Positions 38,934 through 47,655 of a stretch of DNA of 56,320 bases are shown here, in pieces. The notes under the pieces are model-generated. The model was not told where the DNA came from. It saw only the letters and a list, made by a program, of their open reading frames with translations, and searched no databases. Each line of letters starts with the position of its first letter. Position 1 is the first letter of the stretch. The DNA is taken from the IMG/VR virus record IMGVR_UViG_3300001533_000425, positions 1 to 56,320 of that record; one strand, given 5' to 3'. The position numbers were made by a program, and so were the translations under genes. Source of the stretch: a virus.

Positions 38934-39083
38934 CGAAACCTTTATATACTAGAAGGCCATTACTGTGTGCATGTATATTATTGAGAGTATATGAATATGC
39001 TCTTAAGAGACTATGCAGGAGAGACACGAAAAGTCGGGAAGTTAAGGCGGGATGCTCAGTCTCTTACATAAAAAGTGATATAT
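38934..39083 (+). ncRNA. Strong promoter and structured 5' leader of the packaging operon
   Basis: ACCGAAACC (BRE) and TTTATATAC (38941-38949) predict a start near 38970. The 110-base leader to the ATG at 39084 folds: an 8-bp stem AAGAGACT (39005-39012)/AGTCTCTT (39058-39065) encloses a purine- and GC-rich loop region with GAC/GTC pairing. Other genes here are nearly leaderless, so a folded leader is unusual; it may be a regulatory RNA. Confidence 0.6.
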
Positions 39084-39656
39084 ATGACTCGAACTGGAAA
39101 GATAGAAAAATGGGGACTTGAAGATGAAGTCCGTAATATGTTGGATGAAAAGAAATCTTATTCGCAAATTGCTAAACACATTAATAATAAATATAATGAT
39201 ATTCCAGAACTTACAAAAGTAAATAAAATGACTATTAGTAGGTATGTCGAGAAAATGGATGAAAAAGACATGAAAGAAAAAATCGATGAAGTAAAAGATC
39301 CAGCTAAAGTAATCCAAAGTGAGTTTAATCAAAGAATTAGAGAAAATATTTTAGACGCAGAGCATATGAATAATCTAGTGAATAGTTATTCTAATAAACT
39401 AGAAACTGGTGATTTAACTACTAAAGAACTATCTACTATGATAAAAGCATGGAAAGATACCAATGATCAAATCCGTAAGAATCTAGTAAACCTTCGTGAA
39501 TTCACAGATCACAGAGTAATAAAACCAACTCAAAACATCATATACAAAAAAGAGATTAATATTAAAAACATGCTTGTTGATTTTGCAAGAGAGCTCTGCC
39601 CTAGCTGTAAGAAGAAAGTTAGTAATTTATTAGAGGAAATAGAAAATGAAAACTAA
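39084..39656 (+). CDS. terS: Terminase small subunit
   Basis: Residues about 20-60 form an HTH of the TerS type (KKSYSQIAKHINNKY, then NKMTISRYVEKM), followed by long helices for oligomer formation and a C-terminal CPSCKKK zinc-like tail. Recognises viral DNA and works with TerL. ATG at 39084 has AAGTGAT upstream; a GTG at 39075 would add three residues. First gene of the rightward particle module. Confidence 0.75.
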   Translation: MTRTGKIEKWGLEDEVRNMLDEKKSYSQIAKHINNKYNDIPELTKVNKMTISRYVEKMDEKDMKEKIDEVKDPAKVIQSEFNQRIRENILDAEHMNNLVNSYSNKLETGDLTTKELSTMIKAWKDTNDQIRKNLVNLREFTDHRVIKPTQNIIYKKEINIKNMLVDFARELCPSCKKKVSNLLEEIENEN

Positions 39657-39891
39657 ATGGTACATTCCTGGAGAAGCATATGATTGGGAAAAGACATTAA
39701 AGCATTTCTTATATGGTCTTATATTAACTGTTCTTGGTGTTGGTATTAATTATTCCATTGATTATCTTGAAATAATCGAAGCACCACCAGAATATGTTCT
39801 GTATGTAGGCTTATTAATATCAATACTGCAAGCATTTTCTAATATAGTAAAACATTGGAAAGACGAACACGAAGACTCACAAACACCATAA
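39646..39891 (+). CDS. Two-helix membrane protein, 81 aa
   Basis: Hydrophobic segments at about 21-42 and 52-68 with charged ends (EKTLKHFLYGLI; KHWKDEHEDSQ). Holin-like in size and topology, but position between terminase genes does not prove a lysis role. Overlaps terS by 11 bases. Confidence 0.6.
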   Translation: MKTKWYIPGEAYDWEKTLKHFLYGLILTVLGVGINYSIDYLEIIEAPPEYVLYVGLLISILQAFSNIVKHWKDEHEDSQTP

Positions 39892-39935
39892 TTTATGTTT
39901 TTAGTATATGTGATATTATAAATTAGGTGATATGA

Positions 39936-40046
39936 ATGTTTGAAGAATTTAAAGACCTAGGTTTTGGATCCAAAGTATTAATCTCTATTGGCGTATTGTG
40001 GATTTTAAAACACTTATTCGACTTCGGTTTCAACTTTACTTTCTAA
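39936..40046 (+). CDS. Small hydrophobic protein, 36 aa
   Basis: MFEEFKDLGFGSKVLISIGV then a hydrophobic, Phe-rich end; one membrane helix. Ribosome site AGGTGAT nine bases upstream. Unknown role. Confidence 0.45.
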   Translation: MFEEFKDLGFGSKVLISIGVLWILKHLFDFGFNFTF

Positions 40047-40072
40047 AGTTGAAATTTAAGTGAATACACATA

Positions 40073-40085
40073 TATGTTTTAATGT
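40073..40085 (+). promoter_or_regulatory. Late motif copy 1 (before terL)
   Basis: TATGTTTTAATGT, perfect consensus, ending 19 bases before the terL ATG at 40105. Confidence 0.55.
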
Positions 40086-40104
40086 TTCTTTCTTTATTTA
40101 TAAT

Positions 40105-41484
40105 ATGAAAAACGATTTGAAAATTCTTAAGTATTCAGTATCCTGTAAATCATTCATGGAAGAAGTATTAGGACTTACTATAAAAGATTTCCATAAAGAA
40201 TGGTTAGATGCCATGGAAAATAATAGACATTTATGTTTACTAGCTCCTCGAGGCCATGGAAAGTCTACAATAGTAGAAGGATACGTTGCTTGGAAAATAT
40301 TAAATAATCCTAAGATACGAATATTAATTGTATCTGTTAATCAGAGCAAAGCTGAAGACATGATGAATTTTATAAAATCATGTCTTGAATTGCCACAAGT
40401 GACTGAAACATGGGGTGAGCAAAAGTCACCAGCATGGTCACGTAATAAAATAAGAGTTAAAAACCCAAGAGGTGGGATACAACACAAGGAACCTACATTA
40501 CAGGTTCTTGGTGTAACATCTTCTCAGATATCATCTCACTATGATATGATTATCTTAGATGATGTTCAAGATAGACAAAATGTAGCTACATCAGGAAGAA
40601 GAAGAAAAATCAGAGAATGGTATAACACTGAGTTATTAGAAATGCTTGAACCTGGAGGAAAAATTCTTAACATTGCCACTCGTTGGCATTCTGATGATTT
40701 ACATAATTATTTATCTCAAAAGTCTATGTATAAGGTTTTGAGATATCAGGCTATTGATAAAGAGACAAATGAATCTCTATGGCCTGAAAGATTCACATAT
40801 GAAGATTTAATTGAATTACGAGATGAACACATTGGTAAGACTGCTTTTTCAATGCAGTACCAAAATGAGATAACACAAACTGAAGATTCACCAATTGATC
40901 AGGAATGGGTAGAAAGAGCAGAAAAAAGATGGAATCCAAATAGAATCCCTGGTAATTGTGAAAGATACATGGGAGTTGATTTAGCATCTAAAAGTGAGGA
41001 AGGAGATTTCTTTGCTGTAACAGTTGTTGCTAAAGATGAAAACAGGAATTACTATGTTCTTGAATCAGTAAGATCAAAGACAACAATGAGTAAACAACTT
41101 GAAATAATAAAGTCTCTCAATGACAAATTCTATCCAAAGAAAGTAGGAATTGAATCAAATGCTACTCAACGAATAATAACAGATGATTGGATTGAGAGGA
41201 CTAATTTACCAATAGATCAAATAAAATCATCATGGATAAATGATAAGTGGTCTAGAGCACAGAGATTATCTGTTCTTCTAGAAACAAATAGAATAACTAT
41301 TAATCCAGATTTAGACTTTTTATCAGATGAACTAATAAGTTTTCCAAGAGGAACACATGAAGACGCCATGGATAGTCTTGCATTTGCTATTCAAGCATCT
41401 GGTGATGAAAAACAAGTTGATTGGGATAGAGTAGTTAGTATGGTTACTACTAAAAAAAGAACCCCGTATGTTAAAAAGTTATAA
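40105..41484 (+). CDS. terL: Terminase large subunit
   Basis: DNA-packaging motor. ATPase: APRGHGKSTIVEGY is Walker A (about residue 50), MIILDDVQD is Walker B (about 150), NIATRWH is the coupling region (about 190). Nuclease: YMGVDLASKSEEGD (about 290), GIESNATQR (about 348) and EDAMDSLAFA (about 425) give the RNaseH-fold metal ligands. I take the ATG at 40105; the GTG at 40060 would run through the late motif. 459 residues, normal for the family. Confidence 0.93.
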   Translation: MKNDLKILKYSVSCKSFMEEVLGLTIKDFHKEWLDAMENNRHLCLLAPRGHGKSTIVEGYVAWKILNNPKIRILIVSVNQSKAEDMMNFIKSCLELPQVTETWGEQKSPAWSRNKIRVKNPRGGIQHKEPTLQVLGVTSSQISSHYDMIILDDVQDRQNVATSGRRRKIREWYNTELLEMLEPGGKILNIATRWHSDDLHNYLSQKSMYKVLRYQAIDKETNESLWPERFTYEDLIELRDEHIGKTAFSMQYQNEITQTEDSPIDQEWVERAEKRWNPNRIPGNCERYMGVDLASKSEEGDFFAVTVVAKDENRNYYVLESVRSKTTMSKQLEIIKSLNDKFYPKKVGIESNATQRIITDDWIERTNLPIDQIKSSWINDKWSRAQRLSVLLETNRITINPDLDFLSDELISFPRGTHEDAMDSLAFAIQASGDEKQVDWDRVVSMVTTKKRTPYVKKL

Positions 41485-41497
41485 TAGGAGAAGTACT

Positions 41498-41752
41498 ATG
41501 GAATTCGAACCTGTATTTATAGGAGATAAACCTATAAAAACCTACGTAAACGCTGGTAAATGGGCTCTTGATAAGAAAAAACCTTTAAAGATTTTAGCTA
41601 GAGGAAACAATATTAAGACTGCTGTTGACGTGGCTGAAATCATTAAAAGAGAACTTAATAATTGTACCGTTGAAATAACTACTAGAAGTGAAGAGGTTTC
41701 AGATGAAGACAGAAAAGTATCTGTCATTACAATAATTATAAAGGAAGAATAA
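41498..41752 (+). CDS. Alba-family DNA/RNA-binding protein
   Basis: 84 residues: PVFIGDKPIKTYVNAGKWAL, ILARGNNIKTAVDVAEIIKR, then RKVSVITIIIKEE, matching the Alba fold signatures (IGxKPxxxYV, ARGxxIxxAVDVAEI, and the last beta hairpin). Alba is an archaeal chromatin and RNA-binding protein. Here it is encoded between TerL and portal, so it may coat packaged or newly made viral DNA. ATG at 41498 has GGAG upstream. Strong support for an archaeal host. Confidence 0.85.
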   Translation: MEFEPVFIGDKPIKTYVNAGKWALDKKKPLKILARGNNIKTAVDVAEIIKRELNNCTVEITTRSEEVSDEDRKVSVITIIIKEE

Positions 41753-41753
41753 A

Positions 41754-43106
41754 ATGAATATATATGATAAGATAAAATATTTTAATCCTTTCAGACGAAA
41801 AATCAAATACCTAGATAGTGAAGGTAAACCAAGGACTACTGTTAAAGCTGGTGGTAAACAAGAAGGTTCATTATTTTCACAAAAAGAAAGAACTGAAGCT
41901 CAATTAAAGAAGTATTGGCAATATTATACCCAAGAAGGCACTGTCTGGGCTGCTATTAATTCTATTGCATATAATACTGTTATGGTAGGATATGATATAG
42001 AGTCAAATGATAAAGAAGCTAAGAAAATAATAGAAAGATGGTGTAGAAAAGTAGATTTACCTATTCATTTATTAAATAATACTATATATGGTCTTGTATT
42101 TGGTGATTCTTTTATAGAAATTATAAAAAATAAAAAACAATCACCATCCTCATTAAAGGATGTTGATCCACAAACAATGGAAGTAAACTTTGATAAATAT
42201 GGTATTGTACAGAATTATACTCAATCACTTGGTAAAAAAGCAGGTGAATCTGTACCAAAACTTGATAAGGAGTCAATATGTCACATAAGATTCTTTCCAA
42301 AACCAAATAATCCTTATGGACTTTCATTAATTTCACCTAATGTAGATATATTAGATAAGAAAGTTAGAGCTGATAATGCTATTGCATCAGCTATTATAAG
42401 ACATGGCACATCAAAACTTGTATTTTCAGTTGGTTCTGAAAAAGATGGACAACTTCCACCTGATTCTGTTCTTGAAGCAATTGAAAGTGAAGTTGAAGAT
42501 ATTGATGAAAAGAATGAATTTGTTGTACCTTGGAACGTTGATGTGTATCCTATTGATGAGAAAGGAATTCAAGGTGTAGAAGAGTATTACAATTATTTTC
42601 AATCTCAACTTGTTCTTGGACTTTTAGTTCCTGGAGAGGTACTTGGTCTTGGACAAGGTTCTACTGAAGCTACTGCTAGAGTAAGAGCACTCTTATATGA
42701 AAGAATGATTCAATCTTTCCAGACTCAATTAGCTGCAATTGTTGAAAAACAATTATTTAAGAAGGTATTACAAGCAAATGGATATGACATGGAAGATGAA
42801 GAAAATGATGTGTATGTAAAAATAAACTTTAGAAGCGTAACAGATGCTGATGAATCAGAGAAAGCTAAATGGATGGGTAATCTTATAAGAGGTTTTAGAT
42901 CATCTAAGACTAAACCATTTACAATTAATGAGATTAGAAGAATGTTCAATAAACCTGAGCTTGATGACCCAGAAGCAGATACAATTATATATGAAGGATA
43001 TGAAAAAAATGGAACAGCTGATCAAGAGCCTTCTGAAGAAAATGTAACAAATGAAGATGATGATATGACATCAGAAAAAGAGGAAGAAGATGAAGAAGAA
43101 TCTTAA
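41754..43106 (+). CDS. Portal protein
   Basis: 450 residues, the dodecameric ring through which DNA enters. Opening region and GTVWAAINSIAYNTVMVGYD (about 62-81), a helical stem with DKKVRADNAIASAIIRHG, and PGEVLGLGQGSTEATARVRA (about 290-310) fit phage portal folds. C-terminus very acidic (MTSEKEEEDEEES), typical. It follows Alba by one base. Confidence 0.88.
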   Translation: MNIYDKIKYFNPFRRKIKYLDSEGKPRTTVKAGGKQEGSLFSQKERTEAQLKKYWQYYTQEGTVWAAINSIAYNTVMVGYDIESNDKEAKKIIERWCRKVDLPIHLLNNTIYGLVFGDSFIEIIKNKKQSPSSLKDVDPQTMEVNFDKYGIVQNYTQSLGKKAGESVPKLDKESICHIRFFPKPNNPYGLSLISPNVDILDKKVRADNAIASAIIRHGTSKLVFSVGSEKDGQLPPDSVLEAIESEVEDIDEKNEFVVPWNVDVYPIDEKGIQGVEEYYNYFQSQLVLGLLVPGEVLGLGQGSTEATARVRALLYERMIQSFQTQLAAIVEKQLFKKVLQANGYDMEDEENDVYVKINFRSVTDADESEKAKWMGNLIRGFRSSKTKPFTINEIRRMFNKPELDDPEADTIIYEGYEKNGTADQEPSEENVTNEDDDMTSEKEEEDEEES

Positions 43107-43617
43107 AACAATTCATAATCCTATGGTAAAGTTTGAGTATGACAAATCATTATTTGGAAAATCAACTAATGTGAGAATATATCATGATGCTACTCTTATA
43201 ACACCAGGTGTATTCTCAGATTCTATTACAATGTCTCCAGTTAAGTATTCAGAAGATGTATTAAGTACTACTGTCAATAAATGGCATTCTAATTACTTAA
43301 ATATAAATCACTCTAGAAATGTTCTTGATAGAATAGGAAGAGTAGTTAATCCATATTACTCAGATGGGAGAGTAAAAGGAGATTTATATATATTTCCAGT
43401 AACTCAGAATGCAAGAGATACTATTGAATTAATTGATGAAGGTCTTATTAATTGGTTATCAGTAGAATTAATCACAGAGGATTCATGGGATAGAAATGAT
43501 GAAAGATATGTCAGTGACTTAAAATATATGGGAGTTGCTGTAGTAACAGAACCAGCTTGCTCAAATGCTAAAATTGATGAATCTGGAGCAGACTTTGATT
43601 TGCCTACAGAGGTATAA
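43090..43617 (+). CDS. Prohead protease-like protein 1
   Basis: 175 residues resembling phage prohead serine protease folds of the XkdF/U35 kind: a His at YLNINHSRNVLDRIGRV (about 76), DEGLINWLSVELITED (about 117-132, catalytic Ser candidate) and GVAVVTEPACSNAKI (about 148-162). It would cleave scaffold or capsid precursors. A larger homologous protein is encoded at 45841-47118, each followed by its own capsid gene. Overlaps portal by 17 bases. Confidence 0.7.
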   Translation: MKKNLKTIHNPMVKFEYDKSLFGKSTNVRIYHDATLITPGVFSDSITMSPVKYSEDVLSTTVNKWHSNYLNINHSRNVLDRIGRVVNPYYSDGRVKGDLYIFPVTQNARDTIELIDEGLINWLSVELITEDSWDRNDERYVSDLKYMGVAVVTEPACSNAKIDESGADFDLPTEV

Positions 43618-43618
43618 A

Positions 43619-43960
43619 ATGAAGGGTATTGATTCAATACAAATAAATGGTTGCCCTTATTGTGATATATTTATAAATGAAGAATCTCCTACGAAGTTAT
43701 TTTATCCTAAACAATCTGATATCAAAAAAATTGATGATTTTGTAATAGTAAAAAATAAAGATAAAGCATTTGTAATTGTTTCTGACCATGTTGAAACAAT
43801 TGGAAAAGAACAATGGGGAAGAATATTATATAGAGCTAAGAAAATATTTGGTGAAACTTCTAAAGTATCTATATGTAATGATAAATATTCAGAGCATTGG
43901 CATGCAATTGTAGAAACTTCTATGAATTTAGATAAGCTTTCAGATTTGAGAGGTGATTAA
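43619..43960 (+). CDS. Hypothetical protein with CPYC motif
   Basis: 113 residues from the ATG at 43619, 2 bases after the protease stop. GCPYCDIFINEESP near the start and EHWHAIVET (about 92-100) resemble a HIT-type core with zinc cysteines, but the histidine triad is incomplete (HWHAI), so it is probably not an active HIT enzyme. Function unknown. Confidence 0.6.
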   Translation: MKGIDSIQINGCPYCDIFINEESPTKLFYPKQSDIKKIDDFVIVKNKDKAFVIVSDHVETIGKEQWGRILYRAKKIFGETSKVSICNDKYSEHWHAIVETSMNLDKLSDLRGD

Positions 43961-43961
43961 T

Positions 43962-44135
43962 ATGCCGAAACCACCAAAAAAAGGTGAAAGTAAATCTGAT
44001 TTTATGAAAAGATGCGTTCCTTTTGTCAAAAATGAAGGATATGAAGATAAAAGAGCAGTTGCAATTTGTTATTCTATGTGGAGAAAGAAACACCCAGAGG
44101 ATAAGAAGAAATCTGTTACTAATGATGTAAGTTGA
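43962..44135 (+). CDS. Small phage protein with conserved CYSMW motif
   Basis: 57 residues: MPKPPKKGESKSDFMKRC, then RAVAICYSMWRKKH. The ES-x-SDF-x-x-RC...AxCYSxW layout recurs near protease and capsid genes in many phages. Role unknown. Starts one base after the previous stop; basic tail. Confidence 0.65.
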   Translation: MPKPPKKGESKSDFMKRCVPFVKNEGYEDKRAVAICYSMWRKKHPEDKKKSVTNDVS

Positions 44136-44161
44136 AATGTTATAAAAAATAGGAAATAAAA

Positions 44162-45130
44162 ATGTCAAGATTAACAAAATTATTAGAATATGAGTTTGCT
44201 GGTAATTCACAGAAGAAAAGAATTCTAAACTCTGCGTCTTTTAATAATTTATTCAATAAACAAGAAAAACAACTTATTATAGGTACAGATGCTGATATAA
44301 GTGGTAATCTATTAATGGAAGAAATAACTAACACTATTAAGAATGGAGCTGAAAATAGAAGATTAATGAGAGACATTCTTCCTACAGTAAATGTTAAAGG
44401 AAATAGTGTAACTCCAGTATACGGAACTAAACCTAGTGGAAATCTAGCAGAAAAAATAGCTGAAGGAAGTTCATTTCCGGTACAAACAGAGATATATTCA
44501 AGTGGAGCAACAATAAATATCAATAAATATGGTACTCGTAGTACTATAACTAGTGAATTAATAGAAGATTCTCAGTTTGATTTAATAGAAATTGAATTAA
44601 TGAGAATTGGAGAAAAGCTCGAGAATAAATTAAATGAAGTAGTTATTGGAACTCTTTTAGATAATCATAATGGGACTACACCATCTGATGTTGATCCTGG
44701 TGCATCTGTTGTTAGATACGAAGATATTGGAGATGCATACGAGGAACTTGGAACAATTGGATGGAAACCAACAGACTTAATAATGAGACCAAGATTTGTA
44801 GGCCAATTACTTACTTGTCCTAATAGTCCTAGCGGTGCTGCGACACCAATAAACGCAGATTATGGATCAGGAAAGTTATTTGGTATTAATACACATGTAC
44901 TTGATACTCCTTATAATGGAACTACATACTGGGATGATACTGATGGAGCAAGTCATTACTATGGTTTACTATTAGATAGAAATAATTATGGTATGATTGC
45001 AATTAAACAGGATATAACTGTTGAAAATTATAGAGATTATCCGACAGATTTGTGTGGCATCGTTGGTACAATAAAATTTGGTGTAGGTGTTGCACATAAT
45101 GATGCAGCTGTGAGGATTTTAACTAAATAG
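44162..45130 (+). CDS. Major capsid protein-like 1 (HK97 type)
   Basis: 322 residues similar throughout to the protein at 47656-48645: same start (MSRLTKLLEYEFAGNSQKKR), a P-domain-like NINKYGTRSTITSELIED, and C-terminal block DITVENYRDYPTDLCGIVGT then FGVGVAHNDAAVRIL. Fits HK97-fold capsid proteins, probably cleaved after the charged N-terminal arm. Having two such genes is unusual; either may be the main subunit, the other a minor or vertex form. Confidence 0.8.
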   Translation: MSRLTKLLEYEFAGNSQKKRILNSASFNNLFNKQEKQLIIGTDADISGNLLMEEITNTIKNGAENRRLMRDILPTVNVKGNSVTPVYGTKPSGNLAEKIAEGSSFPVQTEIYSSGATININKYGTRSTITSELIEDSQFDLIEIELMRIGEKLENKLNEVVIGTLLDNHNGTTPSDVDPGASVVRYEDIGDAYEELGTIGWKPTDLIMRPRFVGQLLTCPNSPSGAATPINADYGSGKLFGINTHVLDTPYNGTTYWDDTDGASHYYGLLLDRNNYGMIAIKQDITVENYRDYPTDLCGIVGTIKFGVGVAHNDAAVRILTK

Positions 45131-45137
45131 GTATAAC

Positions 45138-45611
45138 ATGACAAATCTAGAAAATCGTATTAAAAGACTTGAAACAATATCTAATAATCTATTATTAAAA
45201 GAGAAAGTATTAAAGGATAAAAATTTCTCTTCCGAAGCTAGAAAATTAGTTAAGTATCCATTTATTGAAACATTATTCATCTTTCTAAATAATTTAGACA
45301 CTCATGCAATGCTAACAGATTGTGATGATAAAATTATATACATCAATGATAGCTTTTCAGAGTATTTAAAAGAATTAGGAATTATAATAGATGAAGAATC
45401 TTCGAAGACATGGTGGAGACAATTTGGATGGAAAGATAATCCATCTAATAAAAATCTCATCACACAAGAATGTATTTCTAAGAAAAAAGTTGTGCATCAT
45501 GAAATAAAATCAAGATTAATAGATGGATTGATATATTATGTAATTTGCATACCATTAAAATATAATGGTGTTGCTGCTGTTTTGTCAATAATAACTAAGA
45601 AAGAAATATGA
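45138..45611 (+). CDS. PAS-domain-like protein
   Basis: 157 residues. Residues about 1-45 are a coiled coil; then DTHAMLTDCDDKIIYINDSF SEYLKEL and a later beta strand set (LIDGLIYYVICIPLKY) resemble a PAS sensor fold. PAS proteins bind small ligands or partners. It sits between capsid gene 1 and the protease-scaffold gene, an odd place for a sensor; it might be packaged or be a host-switch element. Moderate confidence. Confidence 0.6.
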   Translation: MTNLENRIKRLETISNNLLLKEKVLKDKNFSSEARKLVKYPFIETLFIFLNNLDTHAMLTDCDDKIIYINDSFSEYLKELGIIIDEESSKTWWRQFGWKDNPSNKNLITQECISKKKVVHHEIKSRLIDGLIYYVICIPLKYNGVAAVLSIITKKEI

Positions 45612-45844
45612 CTGGAGAAGATAGATGGATTGAATATGCTGAATTCCGTGGTGAAACCATAGCTGCAATGAAGGCAATTAATCGTGAACTTAAGGAAATA
45701 AAACAAAACCAAAAAGAAATTAAATCAGCATTCAATAAACATTATGTTGATTATAATGATATAAAAATAAAAATGGCTGGATTAGCAGGTGCTGTTAGTA
45801 TGTTAACATCAATAGTTATTTTAGTAATAGGTAGTGTAGTATGA
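45608..45844 (+). CDS. Coiled-coil membrane protein, 78 aa
   Basis: A coiled-coil segment (RGETIAAMKAINRELKEIKQ) followed by one C-terminal membrane helix (about 55-76). Both ends overlap neighbours by 4 bases. Layout recalls phage XhlA-like or haemolysin-type proteins, unproven. Confidence 0.6.
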   Translation: MTGEDRWIEYAEFRGETIAAMKAINRELKEIKQNQKEIKSAFNKHYVDYNDIKIKMAGLAGAVSMLTSIVILVIGSVV

Positions 45845-47118
45845 AAGATATAAGTGTAGTTATTCATAATGATAATTCTCCTAATAATGAAAGAAATACA
45901 TTAGATAATGAAATTATAAAATCACTCTCAAATACACTTGGAATGTCTCTGAGAGAAGCAATAGATAATATTGATGTCATCTTTTATAATAATCCCGATT
46001 ATATGGATTTCAATATATTCGGTAATATAGAAGAAACTGAAGAAGAAGATGATAGAAGAATTATTGCAGGCTATGCTAGTGTAGCTGTTATAGACGATGA
46101 CAATGAATATATACCCAAAGAAACTCTTGAGAAAGGACTAGAGACTCTCATGAGTGATGAAAGTTACTCTAATGTAATGATAGTCCATAAAAATATTCAA
46201 ATAGGAAAAATCCTCAAAGAATATAACGATTTAAAAACACATGTAGATGATAAAGGACTCTTTGTTGTTGCAGAAATAAGAAATGATATTGAAGCAGCAA
46301 ATAATGTATGGAAAAGAATTCTTAATGGTGAGGTAAGAGGATTTTCTATAGGTGGAGAAATCATAGATAAACATGAAGCCTGTGATGAAGAAAAATGTTA
46401 TTGGACTATTGATGATTTAAATTTATTTGAAATATCAGTATGTGACTCACCAATTAATAAATCATCTGGCTTTGAAATTATTTCAAAAGCTAATGTATGT
46501 AAAGATTTATATAATGAGATGAATAATATGTCAAAAAATAAAGAAGAAGACTGCGATACTTGTGATGAGAAAGCTGAAGAAGTCAAAAAATCTGAAGAAG
46601 TAGAAGAACCTACCATACAAGAAACAGAAGAAGACAATACTGAAAAAGGCGAACAAGAGTTATCAATTGCTGACGTCATTGAAAAAATGAATTCAATGTT
46701 TGCAACTTTCAGTAAGGAGATTATCAATGAATTCAATGAAGTGATGGATACTATACAAAAGGCTCAGGAAGAACCAGAGGAACCAGAAGAGGAACCAGAG
46801 GAAGAGCCTGAAGAGGAAGAAGAAACAGAGAAATCTGAAGAAACTCCTACTGAAGAAAAACAAGAACCAGAAACAACTGAAAAATCTGATACTAAAGAAG
46901 TTGAGTATGCACTTAAAGCAAGAGACGATGCTATTAAAGGCTATGAAGAAAAACTCAATGAAATGAGTGAAACTATTAATAAACTCAACACTAGAATCAA
47001 AGAACTTGAAGAAACTGAAGAGCCTCCAAAAACTACTAATGAAGTAGAAGAAGAGGTTATTAAAGACACAGGTGTTGTTGTCGATAAGAGACACGGATTT
47101 ATATATAGACGTGAATAA
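45841..47118 (+). CDS. Prohead protease fused to acidic scaffold-like region
   Basis: 425 residues. Residues about 60-220 are an XkdF-like prohead protease: IIAGYASVAVIDDDNEYIPK, MIVHKNIQIGKIL (His) and VRGFSIGGEIIDKHE (Ser), DLNLFEISVCDSPINKSSG. From about 225 a very acidic, Glu/Pro repeat stretch (PEEPEEEPEEE) leads to a C-terminal coiled coil (about 365-400), typical of a scaffold. Protease-scaffold fusions are known in tailed viruses. It lies between the two capsid genes. Confidence 0.75.
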   Translation: MKDISVVIHNDNSPNNERNTLDNEIIKSLSNTLGMSLREAIDNIDVIFYNNPDYMDFNIFGNIEETEEEDDRRIIAGYASVAVIDDDNEYIPKETLEKGLETLMSDESYSNVMIVHKNIQIGKILKEYNDLKTHVDDKGLFVVAEIRNDIEAANNVWKRILNGEVRGFSIGGEIIDKHEACDEEKCYWTIDDLNLFEISVCDSPINKSSGFEIISKANVCKDLYNEMNNMSKNKEEDCDTCDEKAEEVKKSEEVEEPTIQETEEDNTEKGEQELSIADVIEKMNSMFATFSKEIINEFNEVMDTIQKAQEEPEEPEEEPEEEPEEEEETEKSEETPTEEKQEPETTEKSDTKEVEYALKARDDAIKGYEEKLNEMSETINKLNTRIKELEETEEPPKTTNEVEEEVIKDTGVVVDKRHGFIYRRE

Positions 47119-47126
47119 TATTTATA

Positions 47127-47139
47127 CATGTTTTAATTT
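47127..47139 (+). promoter_or_regulatory. Late motif copy 2 (before decoration gene)
   Basis: CATGTTTTAATTT, two mismatches to TATGTTTTAATGT; 35 bases before the ATG at 47175. Confidence 0.4.
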
Positions 47140-47174
47140 ATTTGTTTAAGTCAAAATAAAATAGGTGATTATAT

Positions 47175-47597
47175 ATGACAATGAGTTTTTCTGCTATTAC
47201 TGATGAAGATATTCTTATTGAAGAAGGAACCTTCGCAATGAATTTTAAAGCTTCTGGTGCAATTCTCGCTGGACAAGCTCTTCAATTAGAAGCTGAAGGT
47301 GATAAAGGTACTGCATACGTAAGAGTATGCCAAAATTCAAAAGAATTTAATGAAGGTGCGAATAGGTTCATTGGAGTAGCTGAATATTCTGCTGATCATG
47401 GTGATCCTATATCAGTTCTACCAGTTGGAAATAAAGTTACTGTAAGAGCATCAGGTGCAATTACTGCTGGTCATGGAGCGTTTGCTACTAGCAAAGGATA
47501 CTTTATGGCCTCAAACACAACTACGTCTGGTAATATTCAAGCAGTTGCTTTAGAAACATTCCAAAATGATGAAGCTGGTGTAGTTTTACTAGTTTAA
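47175..47597 (+). CDS. Capsid decoration-type protein
   Basis: 140 residues, beta rich: SGAILAGQALQLEAEGDKGT, FIGVAEYSADHGDPISVLPV, TVRASGAITAGHGAFATSKG. This GQ-A-L / IGVA / GD-I-V / ASGAITAG pattern is that of DUF2190-like phage decoration proteins, which trimerise on capsid faces. Encoded directly before capsid gene 2. An ATG two codons later (47181) is an alternative start. Confidence 0.7.
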   Translation: MTMSFSAITDEDILIEEGTFAMNFKASGAILAGQALQLEAEGDKGTAYVRVCQNSKEFNEGANRFIGVAEYSADHGDPISVLPVGNKVTVRASGAITAGHGAFATSKGYFMASNTTTSGNIQAVALETFQNDEAGVVLLV

Positions 47598-47622
47598 ATT
47601 TCTTTTAATCATAGAAGATATG

Positions 47623-47635
47623 TATGTTTTTATGT
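47623..47635 (+). promoter_or_regulatory. Late motif copy 3 (before capsid 2)
   Basis: TATGTTTTTATGT, 20 bases before the ATG at 47656. Confidence 0.55.
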
Positions 47636-47655
47636 CCTAATATGGAAGTGATATT

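Noticed and set aside
43619-43960. HIT hydrolase
   Set aside because: The final histidine triad is incomplete (HWHAI), so an active HIT enzyme is not supported.
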